A stretch of 64,000 nt of DNA from Paenibacillus sp. JNUCC32 (GTDB lineage: Bacteria > Bacillota > Bacilli > Paenibacillales > Paenibacillaceae). The position numbers were made by a program, and so were the translations under genes. Location: NCBI RefSeq assembly GCF_014863545.1, contig NZ_CP062260.1:5729501-5793500 (forward strand). Direction: 5' to 3'. The notes below the pieces were generated by a model. The model was not told where the DNA came from. It did no database searches and saw only the letters and a list, made by a program, of their open reading frames with translations. Shown one piece after another: positions 17,072 to 25,889 of the stretch (its first letter is position 1; every line of letters starts with the position of its first letter).

Positions 17072-17749
17072 TTGAAGAAGGTTGCGAGTGGCTGGAGCCT
17101 GTTCGAAATAGCGTGGTTGGCGCTGTTTACCTCGATTGCCGCCTTGTTTACGGTGATTTCAAAGGACTCTTTATTCGGATTTACCGTTTTTATTACCGGG
17201 GTGCTATGCGTGGTGCTTGCGGCGAAGGGCAACCTGATGAGCTATGTTTTCGGCATGTACAATACCGTCGGTTACGCTTATCTTGCCTACATTAACGGTT
17301 TGTTTGGAGAGGTCATGCTGAATTTGCTATTCTTCGTTCCAATGAACGTCATTGGCTTCTACATGTGGAAAAATAACCGCCAAGACGGCAAGCTGATCAT
17401 GCGCCAAATGGAGCTTAGAGGCCTGCTTCTCGTTGGGGCCGTCTGTGTATTGGGCTGTTTGCTGCTGGGATATGGGCTTTCGTTCATCCCCGGACAGAAC
17501 TCGCCTTACATCGATGCGACTACGACGGTGCTGTCCGTTGTAGCTACCTTCTTAATGGTCCGCAGATTCAAGGAACAATGGCTGGTCTATATTGTGTTGA
17601 ATTTGTTTACGGTGCTGCTGTGGGCGATTCGATTGCTGGAGGGCAGCAGCGAAGGCATGCTGATGATCGTCATGTGGAGCGCGTACTTGGTCAATGCGGT
17701 ATACGGGTATTACAATTGGAACAAAGGGGCCAAGGAGGTGGCGGCATGA
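17072..17749 (+). CDS. pnuC: Nicotinamide riboside transporter PnuC
   Basis: Integral membrane protein of 225 residues with about seven TM helices. It imports nicotinamide riboside by facilitated diffusion, trapped by phosphorylation. Family signatures: the FGMYNTVGYAYLAY stretch in the middle and WLVYIVLNLFTVLLW near the C-terminus, whose Trp/Asn residues line the substrate site in PnuC structures. TTG start at 17072, seven bases after GGAGGGG. The stop overlaps the next start (ATGA), so it is coupled to the NadR-like kinase that would trap the substrate. Confidence 0.92.
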   Translation: MKKVASGWSLFEIAWLALFTSIAALFTVISKDSLFGFTVFITGVLCVVLAAKGNLMSYVFGMYNTVGYAYLAYINGLFGEVMLNLLFFVPMNVIGFYMWKNNRQDGKLIMRQMELRGLLLVGAVCVLGCLLLGYGLSFIPGQNSPYIDATTTVLSVVATFLMVRRFKEQWLVYIVLNLFTVLLWAIRLLEGSSEGMLMIVMWSAYLVNAVYGYYNWNKGAKEVAA

Positions 17750-18756
17750 AAACGCTCGGATTAACGCTAGGAAAGTTTGCCCCGCTGCATAAAGGCCATC
17801 AGTTCATGATCGAAACGGCGCTGCAAGAGGTCGATGAATTAATCGTGGTCATTTACGAGACGACGGTCACTCCGATCCCGCTTCATATCCGGGCGAATTG
17901 GATACGGCGACTATACCCGGCAGTCCGGGTCATCGAAGCTTGGGACGGACCGGACGGGTATTCGGATGACAGAGCGCATGAGATTCGGGAAGAACAGTAT
18001 ATACTCGGTTTACTGAACGGCGAGCAAGTCACGCATTTTTACTCGAGCGAGTTTTACGGCAGTCATATGAGTCTCGCTTTGGGCTCGGTCGACCGACGGG
18101 TCGATGAAGCCCGCGAGCGGGTTCCGATCTCTGCAACGATGATCCGTTCCGACCCATATAAGTACAGGGAGTTCATAAGTGATATCGTGTACCGGGACTT
18201 AATCACGAAGGTGGTATTTGTTGGGGCGATGTCGACGGGGAAGTCGACGATCACCGAAGCGCTGGCAAGACAGTATAACACGGACTACGCGAGCGAATAC
18301 GGACGCGATTATTGGACCGAGCATCAGGTGGACCGCAGAATCGGCCTAGAGGCGTTCGATGAAATCGCAGTAGGTCATATCGAGCGCGAAGAGCAGGCTT
18401 TGCTTGCGGCGAACCGATTTCTGTTCGTTGATACCAATGCGATTACGACGTATATGTTCGCTATGGATTACCACGGCGAGGCACCGGAGCTATTGACCCG
18501 GATTGCTCTGGAGAATGCGCAGCGCTACGATCTGTTCTTCTTGTGCGACGACGATATTCCTTACGACGATACGTGGGATCGAAGCGGGGATCAGAAGCGG
18601 CATGTTTTTCATAAGCAGATCATCGCGGATTTGAAGGAGCGGCGCATTCCCTACATTACGCTGCGGGGAAGCCTGGAGGAACGCATGCGCAAAGTAGACG
18701 AGGTGCTGGCGAAGTTCGAGCCCTATCGAAACTATTTCGGGGAGCTGAACGGTTAG
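17746..18756 (+). CDS. NadR-like NMN adenylyltransferase / ribosylnicotinamide kinase
   Basis: Bifunctional NAD-salvage enzyme of 336 residues. The N-terminal nucleotidyltransferase has GKFAPLHKGH with the H15-x-x-H18 catalytic motif and ISATMIR (the ISxT-x-x-R motif). The C-terminal kinase domain has Walker A GAMSTGKST (about residues 160-168). It should phosphorylate nicotinamide riboside to NMN and adenylate NMN to NAD. Unlike enterobacterial NadR it has no N-terminal DNA-binding domain, so it is an enzyme only. ATG overlaps the pnuC stop (ATGA) behind AAGGAGG. The symbol is withheld because the regulatory domain is absent. Confidence 0.9.
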   Translation: MKTLGLTLGKFAPLHKGHQFMIETALQEVDELIVVIYETTVTPIPLHIRANWIRRLYPAVRVIEAWDGPDGYSDDRAHEIREEQYILGLLNGEQVTHFYSSEFYGSHMSLALGSVDRRVDEARERVPISATMIRSDPYKYREFISDIVYRDLITKVVFVGAMSTGKSTITEALARQYNTDYASEYGRDYWTEHQVDRRIGLEAFDEIAVGHIEREEQALLAANRFLFVDTNAITTYMFAMDYHGEAPELLTRIALENAQRYDLFFLCDDDIPYDDTWDRSGDQKRHVFHKQIIADLKERRIPYITLRGSLEERMRKVDEVLAKFEPYRNYFGELNG

Positions 18757-18833
18757 AATTGGATGCAGGCAGGGAGTAAAGTGAACCCATAACCACAGCT
18801 CATTTAGAATCAAAAAAAAAGGAGGCGCCCCCA

Positions 18834-19718
18834 TTGGATTTGTTGGATCGGAACGGACTTACGGAACGCGAATTTTTGGAGCAGTACCGGGCAGGAGATT
18901 ACGAGCGGCCTTCGGTGGCAGCCGATATGGTGATCTTCACGGTTACGAATGGGGTGGCTGACAGTTATCGCAAATTACCGGAAAAAGAGCTCCGCATCCT
19001 GCTCATCCGCCGGGGAGGTCACCCCTTCCTGGGGAAATGGGCGCTGCCTGGCGGCTTTGTCCAGCCGAGCGAGACGACTGAGCAGGCCGCTGCAAGGGAA
19101 TTGCGTGAGGAAACCGGCGTGGACGACGTTTATTTGGAGCAGCTATATACGTTCAGCGATATCGGGCGGGATCCCCGAACCTGGGTGATGAGCTGCAGCT
19201 ACATGGCGCTGATCAACAGTGATAAGTTGGAGCTTAGAGCGGGAGACGATGCGGCCGACGCCTCTTGGTTCAAGGTCTCCTATCGGCAGCTGCGGGAGCA
19301 GAAAGAGTTGATGGAGGACGGATACGTCAAGACGCTGGAGTATGAACTCAAGCTAAGCGGTGAAGAGGAGCTTTCGGCAGTCGTGGCCAGAACGTTGACG
19401 GTGAAGACGACATCGACTAGCACGGAGTATAAGATTGTATCGAATAACGGGTTGGCCTTCGACCATGCAAAGATTATAGCATGCGCGATCGAGCGGCTGC
19501 GGGGAAAAGTGAATGATACCGATATTGCGCTGCACTTAATGCCAAAGCTTTTTACCTTGACGGAACTGCAGCAGGTTTATGAGGTCATTATGGATAAAGA
19601 GCTATTGAAGGCGGCCTTCCGGCGCAAGGTAGCCGATCTCGTGGCGGAGACCGATCATTACACCGAAAATGCGGGACATCGACCATCCCGGTTGTATCGG
19701 AGAAAACTGGAGGACTAA
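18834..19718 (+). CDS. Nudix hydrolase with C-terminal winged-helix, NrtR-like
   Basis: A 294-residue protein. Residues about 30-165 are a Nudix domain with an intact Nudix box (G-x5-E-x7-REL-x-EE-x-G-V, beginning at G74). Residues about 200-290 resemble the winged-helix domain of NrtR-type NAD regulators (MPKLFTLTELQQVYEVI, then KAAFRRKV). NrtR proteins sense ADP-ribose-like ligands and control NAD genes; many have damaged Nudix boxes, whereas this one looks active. TTG start at 18834 with GGAGG 8 bases upstream. It lies 77 bases after the NadR-like gene and 3 bases before the NADAR gene. ADP-ribose pyrophosphatase, regulator, or both remain possible. Confidence 0.83.
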   Translation: MDLLDRNGLTEREFLEQYRAGDYERPSVAADMVIFTVTNGVADSYRKLPEKELRILLIRRGGHPFLGKWALPGGFVQPSETTEQAAARELREETGVDDVYLEQLYTFSDIGRDPRTWVMSCSYMALINSDKLELRAGDDAADASWFKVSYRQLREQKELMEDGYVKTLEYELKLSGEEELSAVVARTLTVKTTSTSTEYKIVSNNGLAFDHAKIIACAIERLRGKVNDTDIALHLMPKLFTLTELQQVYEVIMDKELLKAAFRRKVADLVAETDHYTENAGHRPSRLYRRKLED

Positions 19719-19721
19719 CGG

Positions 19722-20285
19722 ATGATCTACAATCTCAATGAGCTAAGAAAAGCTTATAACGAAGGAAAAACGTTCAAGTATGTATTCTTTTGGGGCCATA
19801 CGCCGCCTAAGGACGGGGGCGTCGACAAAAGCTGCTTCAGCCAGTGGTGGATGTGCTCGTTCACGGTAGAGGGGACGGAGTATTCCTGTGCCGAGCAGTT
19901 TATGATGGCCGAGAAGGCAAGGCTGTTCGGCGACAACGAAATGCTGGAGTCGATCCTTACGGCTAAGCATCCCAAGGAAATGAAGGCTTATGGGCGCGCG
20001 GTCCGTAACTTTGACAAGGATACTTGGGACAAGGAAGGCTACGGCATCGTCAAAAGAGCCAGCTTGGCCAAGTTTTCGCAGAATCCGGAGCTCGGCGATT
20101 ATCTCAAGTCGACGAAGAACCGCATCCTCGTCGAAGCCAGCCCGCGGGACCGCATATGGGGGATCGGCATGGGCCAGTCCAATCCGGATGCGGAGAATCC
20201 CGTGAAATGGCGGGGGCGAAACCTGCTGGGGTTTGCGCTGACCGAAGCGCGGGACGAGTTGCTGCAGGTGAGTAAGACATCGTGA
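19722..20285 (+). CDS. NADAR (YbiA-like) domain protein
   Basis: A 187-residue protein of the NADAR/YbiA family. Signatures: FSQWW near residue 40, YSCAEQFMMAEKARLFGD (about 53-70), VKRASLAKFSQNPEL, and WGIGMG with the C-terminal WRGRNLLGFAL. Family members act on ADP-ribosyl or ribosyl-pyrimidine substrates: YbiA-type proteins are N-glycosidases, and some NADARs are reported to remove ADP-ribose from guanine in nucleic acid. The gene starts 3 bases after the Nudix gene, within the NAD operon, which supports an ADP-ribose-related role. Which reaction applies is not decidable here. Confidence 0.87.
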   Translation: MIYNLNELRKAYNEGKTFKYVFFWGHTPPKDGGVDKSCFSQWWMCSFTVEGTEYSCAEQFMMAEKARLFGDNEMLESILTAKHPKEMKAYGRAVRNFDKDTWDKEGYGIVKRASLAKFSQNPELGDYLKSTKNRILVEASPRDRIWGIGMGQSNPDAENPVKWRGRNLLGFALTEARDELLQVSKTS

Positions 20286-20349
20286 TGGAGCAGTGAAAGG
20301 ACGGTCTCCGTAAGATACATATGATTCTGGAGATAAAGGAGCACATGGT

Positions 20350-20757
20350 ATGCTTAAACGGGTGTTAGGCAAAGAGGAAGATGTTATTCGGGCGTTCGCA
20401 AAAGAGATTGTTGACTCCATCGCAGATGGACGATATGAGGAAATTGCCCGAAACGTTGATGATATGCAGAATTGGGACGTTAAGCTATTAAAAGAGGTCA
20501 TCGAGAGTTTTAAGGAAGATAATGAGTTGGAACAGATCGATAGGTTTGATGTAGCATGCACCTTTAGGCCTGTTTATAAAGATGGCAGTGTTTATCAACA
20601 AGAATCTTTCTATCACTTTAACGATGGAAGCGGAATTGCTTACGAATATGCATTGACGACCGATGGCGAACCTAATGATTTGACTTTGAGCGTTGAGTTT
20701 CACGTTGAAGGTGACTATTTGAAAGTCATTTTTGAGAGTGGGATTACTGTACTTTAA
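20350..20757 (+). CDS. Hypothetical protein, 135 residues
   Basis: Soluble acidic protein with an N-terminal helical region (ending ...LLKEVIESFKEDNEL) and a beta-rich C-terminal half (DVACTFRP... to VEFHVEGDYLKVIF). No recognised catalytic motif. AAAGGAG precedes the ATG at 20350. It lies 64 bases after the NADAR gene and may be the last gene of that operon, before the terminator at 20892. It is more AT-rich than the genes before it. It may belong to a small domain of unknown function, but I cannot name it safely. Confidence 0.65.
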   Translation: MLKRVLGKEEDVIRAFAKEIVDSIADGRYEEIARNVDDMQNWDVKLLKEVIESFKEDNELEQIDRFDVACTFRPVYKDGSVYQQESFYHFNDGSGIAYEYALTTDGEPNDLTLSVEFHVEGDYLKVIFESGITVL

Positions 20758-20891
20758 TAACATCGTATTTAAGAACAACAAGGTACCAAATACGGCTACG
20801 AATATGCACAGCTATTTGTTGGCTGATGCATCCTGCCGCTTGCAGGATTGTTCCTGGTCTGAAGAAAAAGGCATAAGGATAAAGGTTATTG

Positions 20892-20930
20892 AAGCAGGCC
20901 ATCTGCAAGTTTACAGAGGGCCTGCTTTTA
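20892..20930 (+). terminator. Rho-independent terminator
   Basis: AAGCAGGCC (20892-20900) pairs with GGCCTGCTT (20919-20927), then TTTA. It closes the NAD/NADAR transcription unit. Confidence 0.75.
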
Positions 20931-21020
20931 CTTATAGTCCAGAAATCAAGGTATCCTACCGTGCAAAAATCTAACGGAAGAACTCCATCCAAGGGGGAGA
21001 GAATTCATGAAGGGGCGCAA

Positions 21021-22205
21021 TCAAAGAGATAAAGTATCCAGCGGTATTTCAAATGCGCGTTTAATAACTAACCCGGCAGCAAGCTTGGTTTCATCCGGTT
21101 TGTCCTGAAGGTGGATTAATTGTACGTTATTAACTGTCACAGGCAACTGGTGCATCACCCTAGCTTTAATCTCGTTGAACATTTCGGGACTGATGGTAGG
21201 AATGACTCGGCCAGTCATAAGCAGGCTGTCTGGATTGATAAATGTAATGATATTGGTAACGGCGATCGCGATGCCATCGACAATTTTTTCGTATAAACCA
21301 AGGAACTTAGGATCTCCTGTTCTTATGCCTTCTGCGAACTCCTCTAGTGTGCATTTGATGGAAACACTAAGTCCGCTGCTGGAAGCCAGCGTCGTTAAGC
21401 ATCCGGATCTGCCGCAATGGCATGGATAGGCATCTTCTCCATAGAAGCCTTTATAATGCCCGAATTCACCTGCAACAAAGCTTGATCCTGCAATAATTTG
21501 TTTATCATGGACGATCGCGCCGCCTGTACCATAATCAAACTTGATGGTGATATTGTTATTGGAATCCTTCAAGCAGCCGTTCATATTCTCGTTGACAGAG
21601 AGAAGATTGACATCGTTCTCGATATACACGGGTATGTCATATTTGTCTTCAAGCAGCTGCTTGAGCGGCAGGCGATGAACGCCTATGCCGGGTGTCCGCA
21701 GAACGATGCCATGCTGAGAATCTACCAGGCCCTGCATACTGATTCCGATCCCTTTTACTTTGGAGGCGTTGGGCACCTGGGTGAGCAGCTCATCGATAAC
21801 TTCATGCAACAGCTGCATCAGCACATCTATAGAACCATATTTGTTGATCGTGCGTTCAGCGGATGCGACAGCTTCTTGACGCAGGTTGAACACTTTTCCG
21901 CGAATGTATTTGCCGGCGAGCTCAAGCCCGATGGCATAAAAATGGCCGCTGTTGATATGAAGGCCGACTCTTTTCCTTCCGCTGCCTGCCTCCAAGTCCA
22001 TAAGCTCCCCTGTCACGATTATTTTTTCCTTCAACAGGCGATTCACGATGTTGGTTACCGTTTGTCTGCTTAGTCCAGTCTTTTCCGCAAGCTCTACGCG
22101 AGAGATCGGCCCCTCTGAATAAATGAGAAAAAGAACCTTCTGCTGATTTATTGATTTTAATAACATATGGCTGGTTTGTTTAACCGAATCACTCACGATA
22201 TGCAT
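21021..22205 (-). CDS. ROK-family transcriptional regulator
   Basis: Sugar-responsive repressor (XylR/NagC type) of 394 residues. N-terminal winged helix about residues 12-75 (VELAEKTGLSRQTVTNIVNRL). The ROK domain has the phosphate-loop-like DYGTGGAI, the EFGHY segment and the zinc-binding CHCGRSGC motif. It is divergent from the transport locus that follows and is its likely local regulator. Start: ATG 22205 abuts GGAAAGAGG; a GTG three codons in (22196) has better spacing and may be used. The inducer is unknown. Confidence 0.88.
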   Translation of the reverse strand: MHIVSDSVKQTSHMLLKSINQQKVLFLIYSEGPISRVELAEKTGLSRQTVTNIVNRLLKEKIIVTGELMDLEAGSGRKRVGLHINSGHFYAIGLELAGKYIRGKVFNLRQEAVASAERTINKYGSIDVLMQLLHEVIDELLTQVPNASKVKGIGISMQGLVDSQHGIVLRTPGIGVHRLPLKQLLEDKYDIPVYIENDVNLLSVNENMNGCLKDSNNNITIKFDYGTGGAIVHDKQIIAGSSFVAGEFGHYKGFYGEDAYPCHCGRSGCLTTLASSSGLSVSIKCTLEEFAEGIRTGDPKFLGLYEKIVDGIAIAVTNIITFINPDSLLMTGRVIPTISPEMFNEIKARVMHQLPVTVNNVQLIHLQDKPDETKLAAGLVIKRAFEIPLDTLSL

Positions 22206-22527
22206 CCTCTTTCCAACAACGTTTTATATAATATAGATTCAAAACATTTGACAAATTAGGAACATACTTTGCTTCAAGTGTAGCATTAATACGAGGCGAA
22301 TAAAAGTTGCAAGTTCGTTTAATTCAACTAACGTACATTTTTAAATTTCTTAAAAACGATGATAGATGGCGGTTTTATGCAGCATGATACAATCAGTACG
22401 GAAACTTTCAATCCAAAAACAATGAAAAAAACGCAGCCAATTGTATTGACATTGTGATAAAAAAGGATATTATATTTGTAAACTGATTTGATTAAATACA
22501 ATAATTTGACGCCTAGAGGAGTAAGTA
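22206..22527. other. AT-rich divergent regulatory region
   Basis: Separates the ROK gene (-) from the YdcF-like gene (+). Besides the plus promoter at 22446-22473 it contains a minus-strand TTGTCA / 17 / TTATAT candidate and an imperfect AGTTCG...CAACT repeat near 22312-22332 that could be a ROK operator. No gene. Confidence 0.4.
22446..22473 (+). promoter_or_regulatory. SigA-type promoter of the YdcF-like gene
   Basis: TTGACA (22446-22451), 16-bp spacer, TATTAT (22468-22473), about 55 bases before the start codon. Confidence 0.65.
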
Positions 22528-23112
22528 ATGGTATGGATTGGATGGATCATTGCAATAGCAGCGATGACGGTGCTGACTTACATATGCTGGCTGCATGCAG
22601 TTATGTTACAACCTGGTAAAGCAGATGCACTTATTGTACTTGGCTATGTATCTAAAGACGGCCGAATACACCCGTTGCTTAAAGAAAGACTGGATGAAGC
22701 GTACAAACTATTTCGGCAGTATGGGCACAAATATATCATTGTATCGGGGGGAGCGGTTGGTTCACGTCGCTCGGAAGCGGAGCTGATGAAGAAGTACCTG
22801 ATTGAGAAGGGCGTCCCAGCAAAAAGAGTGTTAGAAGAAGACAAGTCAAACAACACCGTTCAAAATTTAATCTTTAGCAAGCAATTGATGGAGCAGTACC
22901 AGCTAAAATCTTTTGTTATCATAACCAATTTATTTCATGTCCGCCGCACGAAGTATATTATGCATCGTCTTGGCATAAAGGGCGGATTCTGCGCCAATCG
23001 AAGCCTTAGAAGCATCGTGGGATTCCAGCTTAAATTAACATTTTTGGAGATTCGAGCATTTCGATTAACTCTCCCTATTATTAAGAGGGTCATCAATGAT
23101 CAAAACGATTGA
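22528..23112 (+). CDS. YdcF/ElyC-SanA family (DUF218) membrane protein
   Basis: A 194-residue protein with one N-terminal TM helix (about residues 2-24) and a DUF218 Rossmann-like domain: ADALIVLGY, IIVSGG, the E-A-E/K-Y segment, EDKSNNTVQNL and NLFHVRRTKYIM are all family landmarks. Related proteins (SanA, ElyC) affect envelope integrity; the reaction is unknown. SD GAGGAG before ATG 22528. It precedes the transporter operon but has its own promoter, and the ABC operon promoter follows directly, so joint function is uncertain. Confidence 0.83.
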   Translation: MVWIGWIIAIAAMTVLTYICWLHAVMLQPGKADALIVLGYVSKDGRIHPLLKERLDEAYKLFRQYGHKYIIVSGGAVGSRRSEAELMKKYLIEKGVPAKRVLEEDKSNNTVQNLIFSKQLMEQYQLKSFVIITNLFHVRRTKYIMHRLGIKGGFCANRSLRSIVGFQLKLTFLEIRAFRLTLPIIKRVINDQND

Positions 23113-23120
23113 CAAAAAGG

Positions 23121-23149
23121 TTGACAACTGGCCGTTTAATAATTAAAAT
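23121..23149 (+). promoter_or_regulatory. SigA-type promoter of the ABC sugar operon
   Basis: TTGACA (23121-23126), 17-bp spacer, TAAAAT (23144-23149). The cre site begins at the last base of the -10, so CcpA binding would block initiation or escape. Confidence 0.8.
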
Positions 23150-23162
23150 GTAAGCGTTTCCA
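23149..23162. promoter_or_regulatory. CcpA binding site (cre)
   Basis: TGTAAGCGTTTCCA fits the cre consensus TGWAARCGYTWNCW at every position. Its position over the promoter predicts carbon catabolite repression of the downstream transport genes. Confidence 0.8.
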
Positions 23163-23307
23163 GAATATATGGGAGGTGAGGCTTAAAAGGCCAAAGCCAG
23201 TACTTATTTACAAATTATTTACCCTGATTTGATTGCTGATTAACAAATCATAGTTATGCTTAAATAGTTAATCCAATTTATTTATTAATTAACGGGGGAG
23301 CGAAATA

Positions 23308-24783
23308 ATGTTTAATGGAAAAATGAGACGATTCATGAGCACGGGTGTTGCAGCGGCATTATCATTAGCCATGCTGGCTGGTTGCGGTGGAAACAGCGGA
23401 AAGAACGAGGCTAGTCCAAGTACAACTCCTGCTGGTTCGGATAAGCCGGGTGTATCTGCAGAAGTAGAAGTTTATGAGAATGGATTGCCGAAGAATGAGG
23501 AAGTAACGCTAAAGGTAGGCTTCTTTGTAGGAGGATATGGCCGGGAGTGGTTCGATTATGCAGTTGAATCGTTCACAGCCAAGTATCCAAATGTCAAAGT
23601 AGACATCACGGCTTCAGCTGATATGAAGACGATTCTTTCTACAAAAATCTCTGCGGGCAATGATAATGACATGTTTGATCTATTTAATACAGATCCAGCG
23701 GGGGGTATTGTGGGGCTCGCTGAAGCCGGCAAGCTTGAACCAATGGATGACATTTGGGAATACCCTCTTCCAGACGTGCCGGACAAAAAGGTCAAGGATC
23801 TTATGATGCCGGGCATGTACGAGTCAACGCAGCTGATCAATGGGAAAAGATATGAATTTACGACGGCGAGCAGCTTTGGCGGGTTGTTTTTTAATAAAAA
23901 GCTATTCGAAGAGCATGGCTGGAACCAAAACCCGAACACATGGGATGAATTTAAAGCACTTCTAGCAGACATTAAAGCGGACGGCATTGCTCCCATAACG
24001 TTCCCGGGTATTCATCCAAGCTACCATAACTGGGCTTTCGGAACAGCCAAAAATTTTGAGCTGGCTGATATCAATGGCCATGTGGATGAATTTATCGAAA
24101 ATTATAGAACCTATGGTCTGCCGCAATACACAAATCCGGAGACAGTTGAAACCTGGCAGCGCATCTATGAGCTTGGGAAGCTGGGATATTTTGCAGAAGG
24201 ACTTCCGGCATTGAACCATACGCAATCGCAAATGCAGGTTATTCAGGGACAAGCGGCGATGGTATCGACAGGGACTCATGTCGAGAATGAGATGAAGGAA
24301 GCAACACCCGAGGATTTCGATTGGGGCTTCATGGCTGTTCCTTTCAGAGACGACACAAATCAAACGCTTTGGATTCGAAGCGGAACTTCAAACTTCAACT
24401 ATATCTGGGCAGCTAAGCCGGAGCTTAACAAAAAGTGGGCCAAAGAATTGATCACATGGATGGTTACGCTTGAAAATCAACAATTTGCTGCTGAAAAGGC
24501 AGGCGCTTTGCCAATGCGCAAGGATTTGACGGAAGACCCTGCCAGAACGGCTAACCTTTCCAGTTCCGCCCAATCTGTTCTGAAGTACATTGCGGATAAT
24601 AATGCTCAAACTTATAAAGCAAGCCGGTCTATCAGTATTTCCGATCCGAATCTTGCTCAAGCGGAAAAATTATTGAATGAGAATATTGTTAAATTTGCTA
24701 TGGGTATGCAGGATCCGAAACCGATTCTGGAGCAAGCCGAAGAGCTGCTGAAGAAAGCTGTAGAGGCTGAAAAGAAAAAATAA
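23308..24783 (+). CDS. ABC transporter sugar-binding lipoprotein
   Basis: Extracellular solute-binding protein (family 1 type), 491 residues, with a lipoprotein signal peptide and lipobox LAGC (Cys26), so it is tethered to the outer face of the membrane. A low-complexity linker follows. The mature part shows the family pattern (SFGGLFFNKKLFEEHGW, VIQGQAAMVSTGTHV). It lies first in an operon with two permeases and no ATPase, so a shared MsmK-type ATPase is presumed. The 5' leader of about 150 bases is long. The ligand is probably an oligosaccharide; identity unknown. Confidence 0.92.
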   Translation: MFNGKMRRFMSTGVAAALSLAMLAGCGGNSGKNEASPSTTPAGSDKPGVSAEVEVYENGLPKNEEVTLKVGFFVGGYGREWFDYAVESFTAKYPNVKVDITASADMKTILSTKISAGNDNDMFDLFNTDPAGGIVGLAEAGKLEPMDDIWEYPLPDVPDKKVKDLMMPGMYESTQLINGKRYEFTTASSFGGLFFNKKLFEEHGWNQNPNTWDEFKALLADIKADGIAPITFPGIHPSYHNWAFGTAKNFELADINGHVDEFIENYRTYGLPQYTNPETVETWQRIYELGKLGYFAEGLPALNHTQSQMQVIQGQAAMVSTGTHVENEMKEATPEDFDWGFMAVPFRDDTNQTLWIRSGTSNFNYIWAAKPELNKKWAKELITWMVTLENQQFAAEKAGALPMRKDLTEDPARTANLSSSAQSVLKYIADNNAQTYKASRSISISDPNLAQAEKLLNENIVKFAMGMQDPKPILEQAEELLKKAVEAEKKK

Positions 24784-24792
24784 GACGTGATG

Positions 24793-24817
24793 GAGCGGGG
24801 AGGACTCATCTCCGCTC
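24793..24817 (+). terminator. Attenuator hairpin after the binding-protein gene
   Basis: GAGCGGGGA (24793-24801) pairs with TCTCCGCTC (24809-24817) with one G-T pair; only a partial T run follows. Such partial terminators let the binding protein be made in excess over the permeases. Confidence 0.5.
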
Positions 24818-24909
24818 TTCCGTTTTAACTTCTGCGACCCTATAGGCTTCACATAGTACGTGTTCAAAAGTCGGATTTTCACGTCCAGTAAGATAGGAGT
24901 TGATCTTTC

Positions 24910-25860
24910 GTGTCTGATTTAACCGCTGTGAAGACACCAAGGCCCTCTGTGCTGCGCAAACTGGGTCTTGATAAAGCGAATACGCAGAAGTGGATATTTC
25001 TGTTCATAGCCATTGTGCCTCCCTTTGGCGGATATTTGCTTTTCACGTTGTTTCCGAACATCTTATCCGTTTATTATGCGCTGCTTAATTGGGACGGGTT
25101 TACGGATGCAACGTTTGTCGGGTTGTCCAATTTCGTCAACGCATTTCAAGATAAATACGTGTGGCGCGCGCTTACCCACAACTTGATTTTAATGATAACG
25201 GTGCCCTTCTTTGTTATTATCATCTCTTTGATACTTGCCTATTTAATTACAAATAAATCGTATAAAGAAAATAAGTTTTTGAAGATATTGTTTTTCTTTC
25301 CGAATGTTTTATCTACGGTCGTAGTCGCGCTCCTCTGGGCTTTTATTTATGACGGATCGTACGGTTTGCTGAATGGGCTTCTAAAGTTCATTGGCGTTGA
25401 TACCGGTAATTTCTATTGGCTGGGCAATGAAAATACGGCGCTTGCGTCGATTATCCCGGCATGGGTATGGGGCGGCGTCGGCTTGTACGTCATTATCTTT
25501 GCCAATGCGATGCTGGCGATTCCAAAGTCATTGTACGAGGCGGCGATTCTTGAAGGGGCCGGACATATGACGCGTTTGTTTAAAATTACAATGCCGCTTG
25601 TTACGCCCATTATTCGGGTCAGCGCTTTGTTCCTGGTCGTGGGCACGATGAAGGGTTTTGAAATCATCCTCATTATGACAAACGGGGGCCCATTCGGGTC
25701 GACGGATGTCATCGGCCTCTACATGTTTAACTTGGCTTTTGGCGTAGAGTATCGGAATTACGGCTACGCTTCCGCAGTCGGTATGATCCTGTTCGTCATA
25801 TTAGTAACGGCAAAGCTGTTAATCGATAAATTTGTGCCGAACAAAGGCTACGAGTATTAG
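24910..25860 (+). CDS. ABC sugar permease, MalF-like
   Basis: Integral membrane permease of 316 residues with about six TM helices and the cytoplasmic EAA loop (EAAILEGAGHMTRLFKITMP) that docks the ATPase. GTG start at 24910 about 10 bases after AGGAG. It pairs with the next permease. Belongs to the carbohydrate-uptake CUT1 type. Confidence 0.92.
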   Translation: MSDLTAVKTPRPSVLRKLGLDKANTQKWIFLFIAIVPPFGGYLLFTLFPNILSVYYALLNWDGFTDATFVGLSNFVNAFQDKYVWRALTHNLILMITVPFFVIIISLILAYLITNKSYKENKFLKILFFFPNVLSTVVVALLWAFIYDGSYGLLNGLLKFIGVDTGNFYWLGNENTALASIIPAWVWGGVGLYVIIFANAMLAIPKSLYEAAILEGAGHMTRLFKITMPLVTPIIRVSALFLVVGTMKGFEIILIMTNGGPFGSTDVIGLYMFNLAFGVEYRNYGYASAVGMILFVILVTAKLLIDKFVPNKGYEY

Positions 25861-25889
25861 TTTCCATATGAAGTTCGGAGGGATAAAGT

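Noticed and set aside
20732..20974. 80-codon plus-strand frame
   Set aside because: Begins inside the preceding gene and covers a terminator; no SD or motif.
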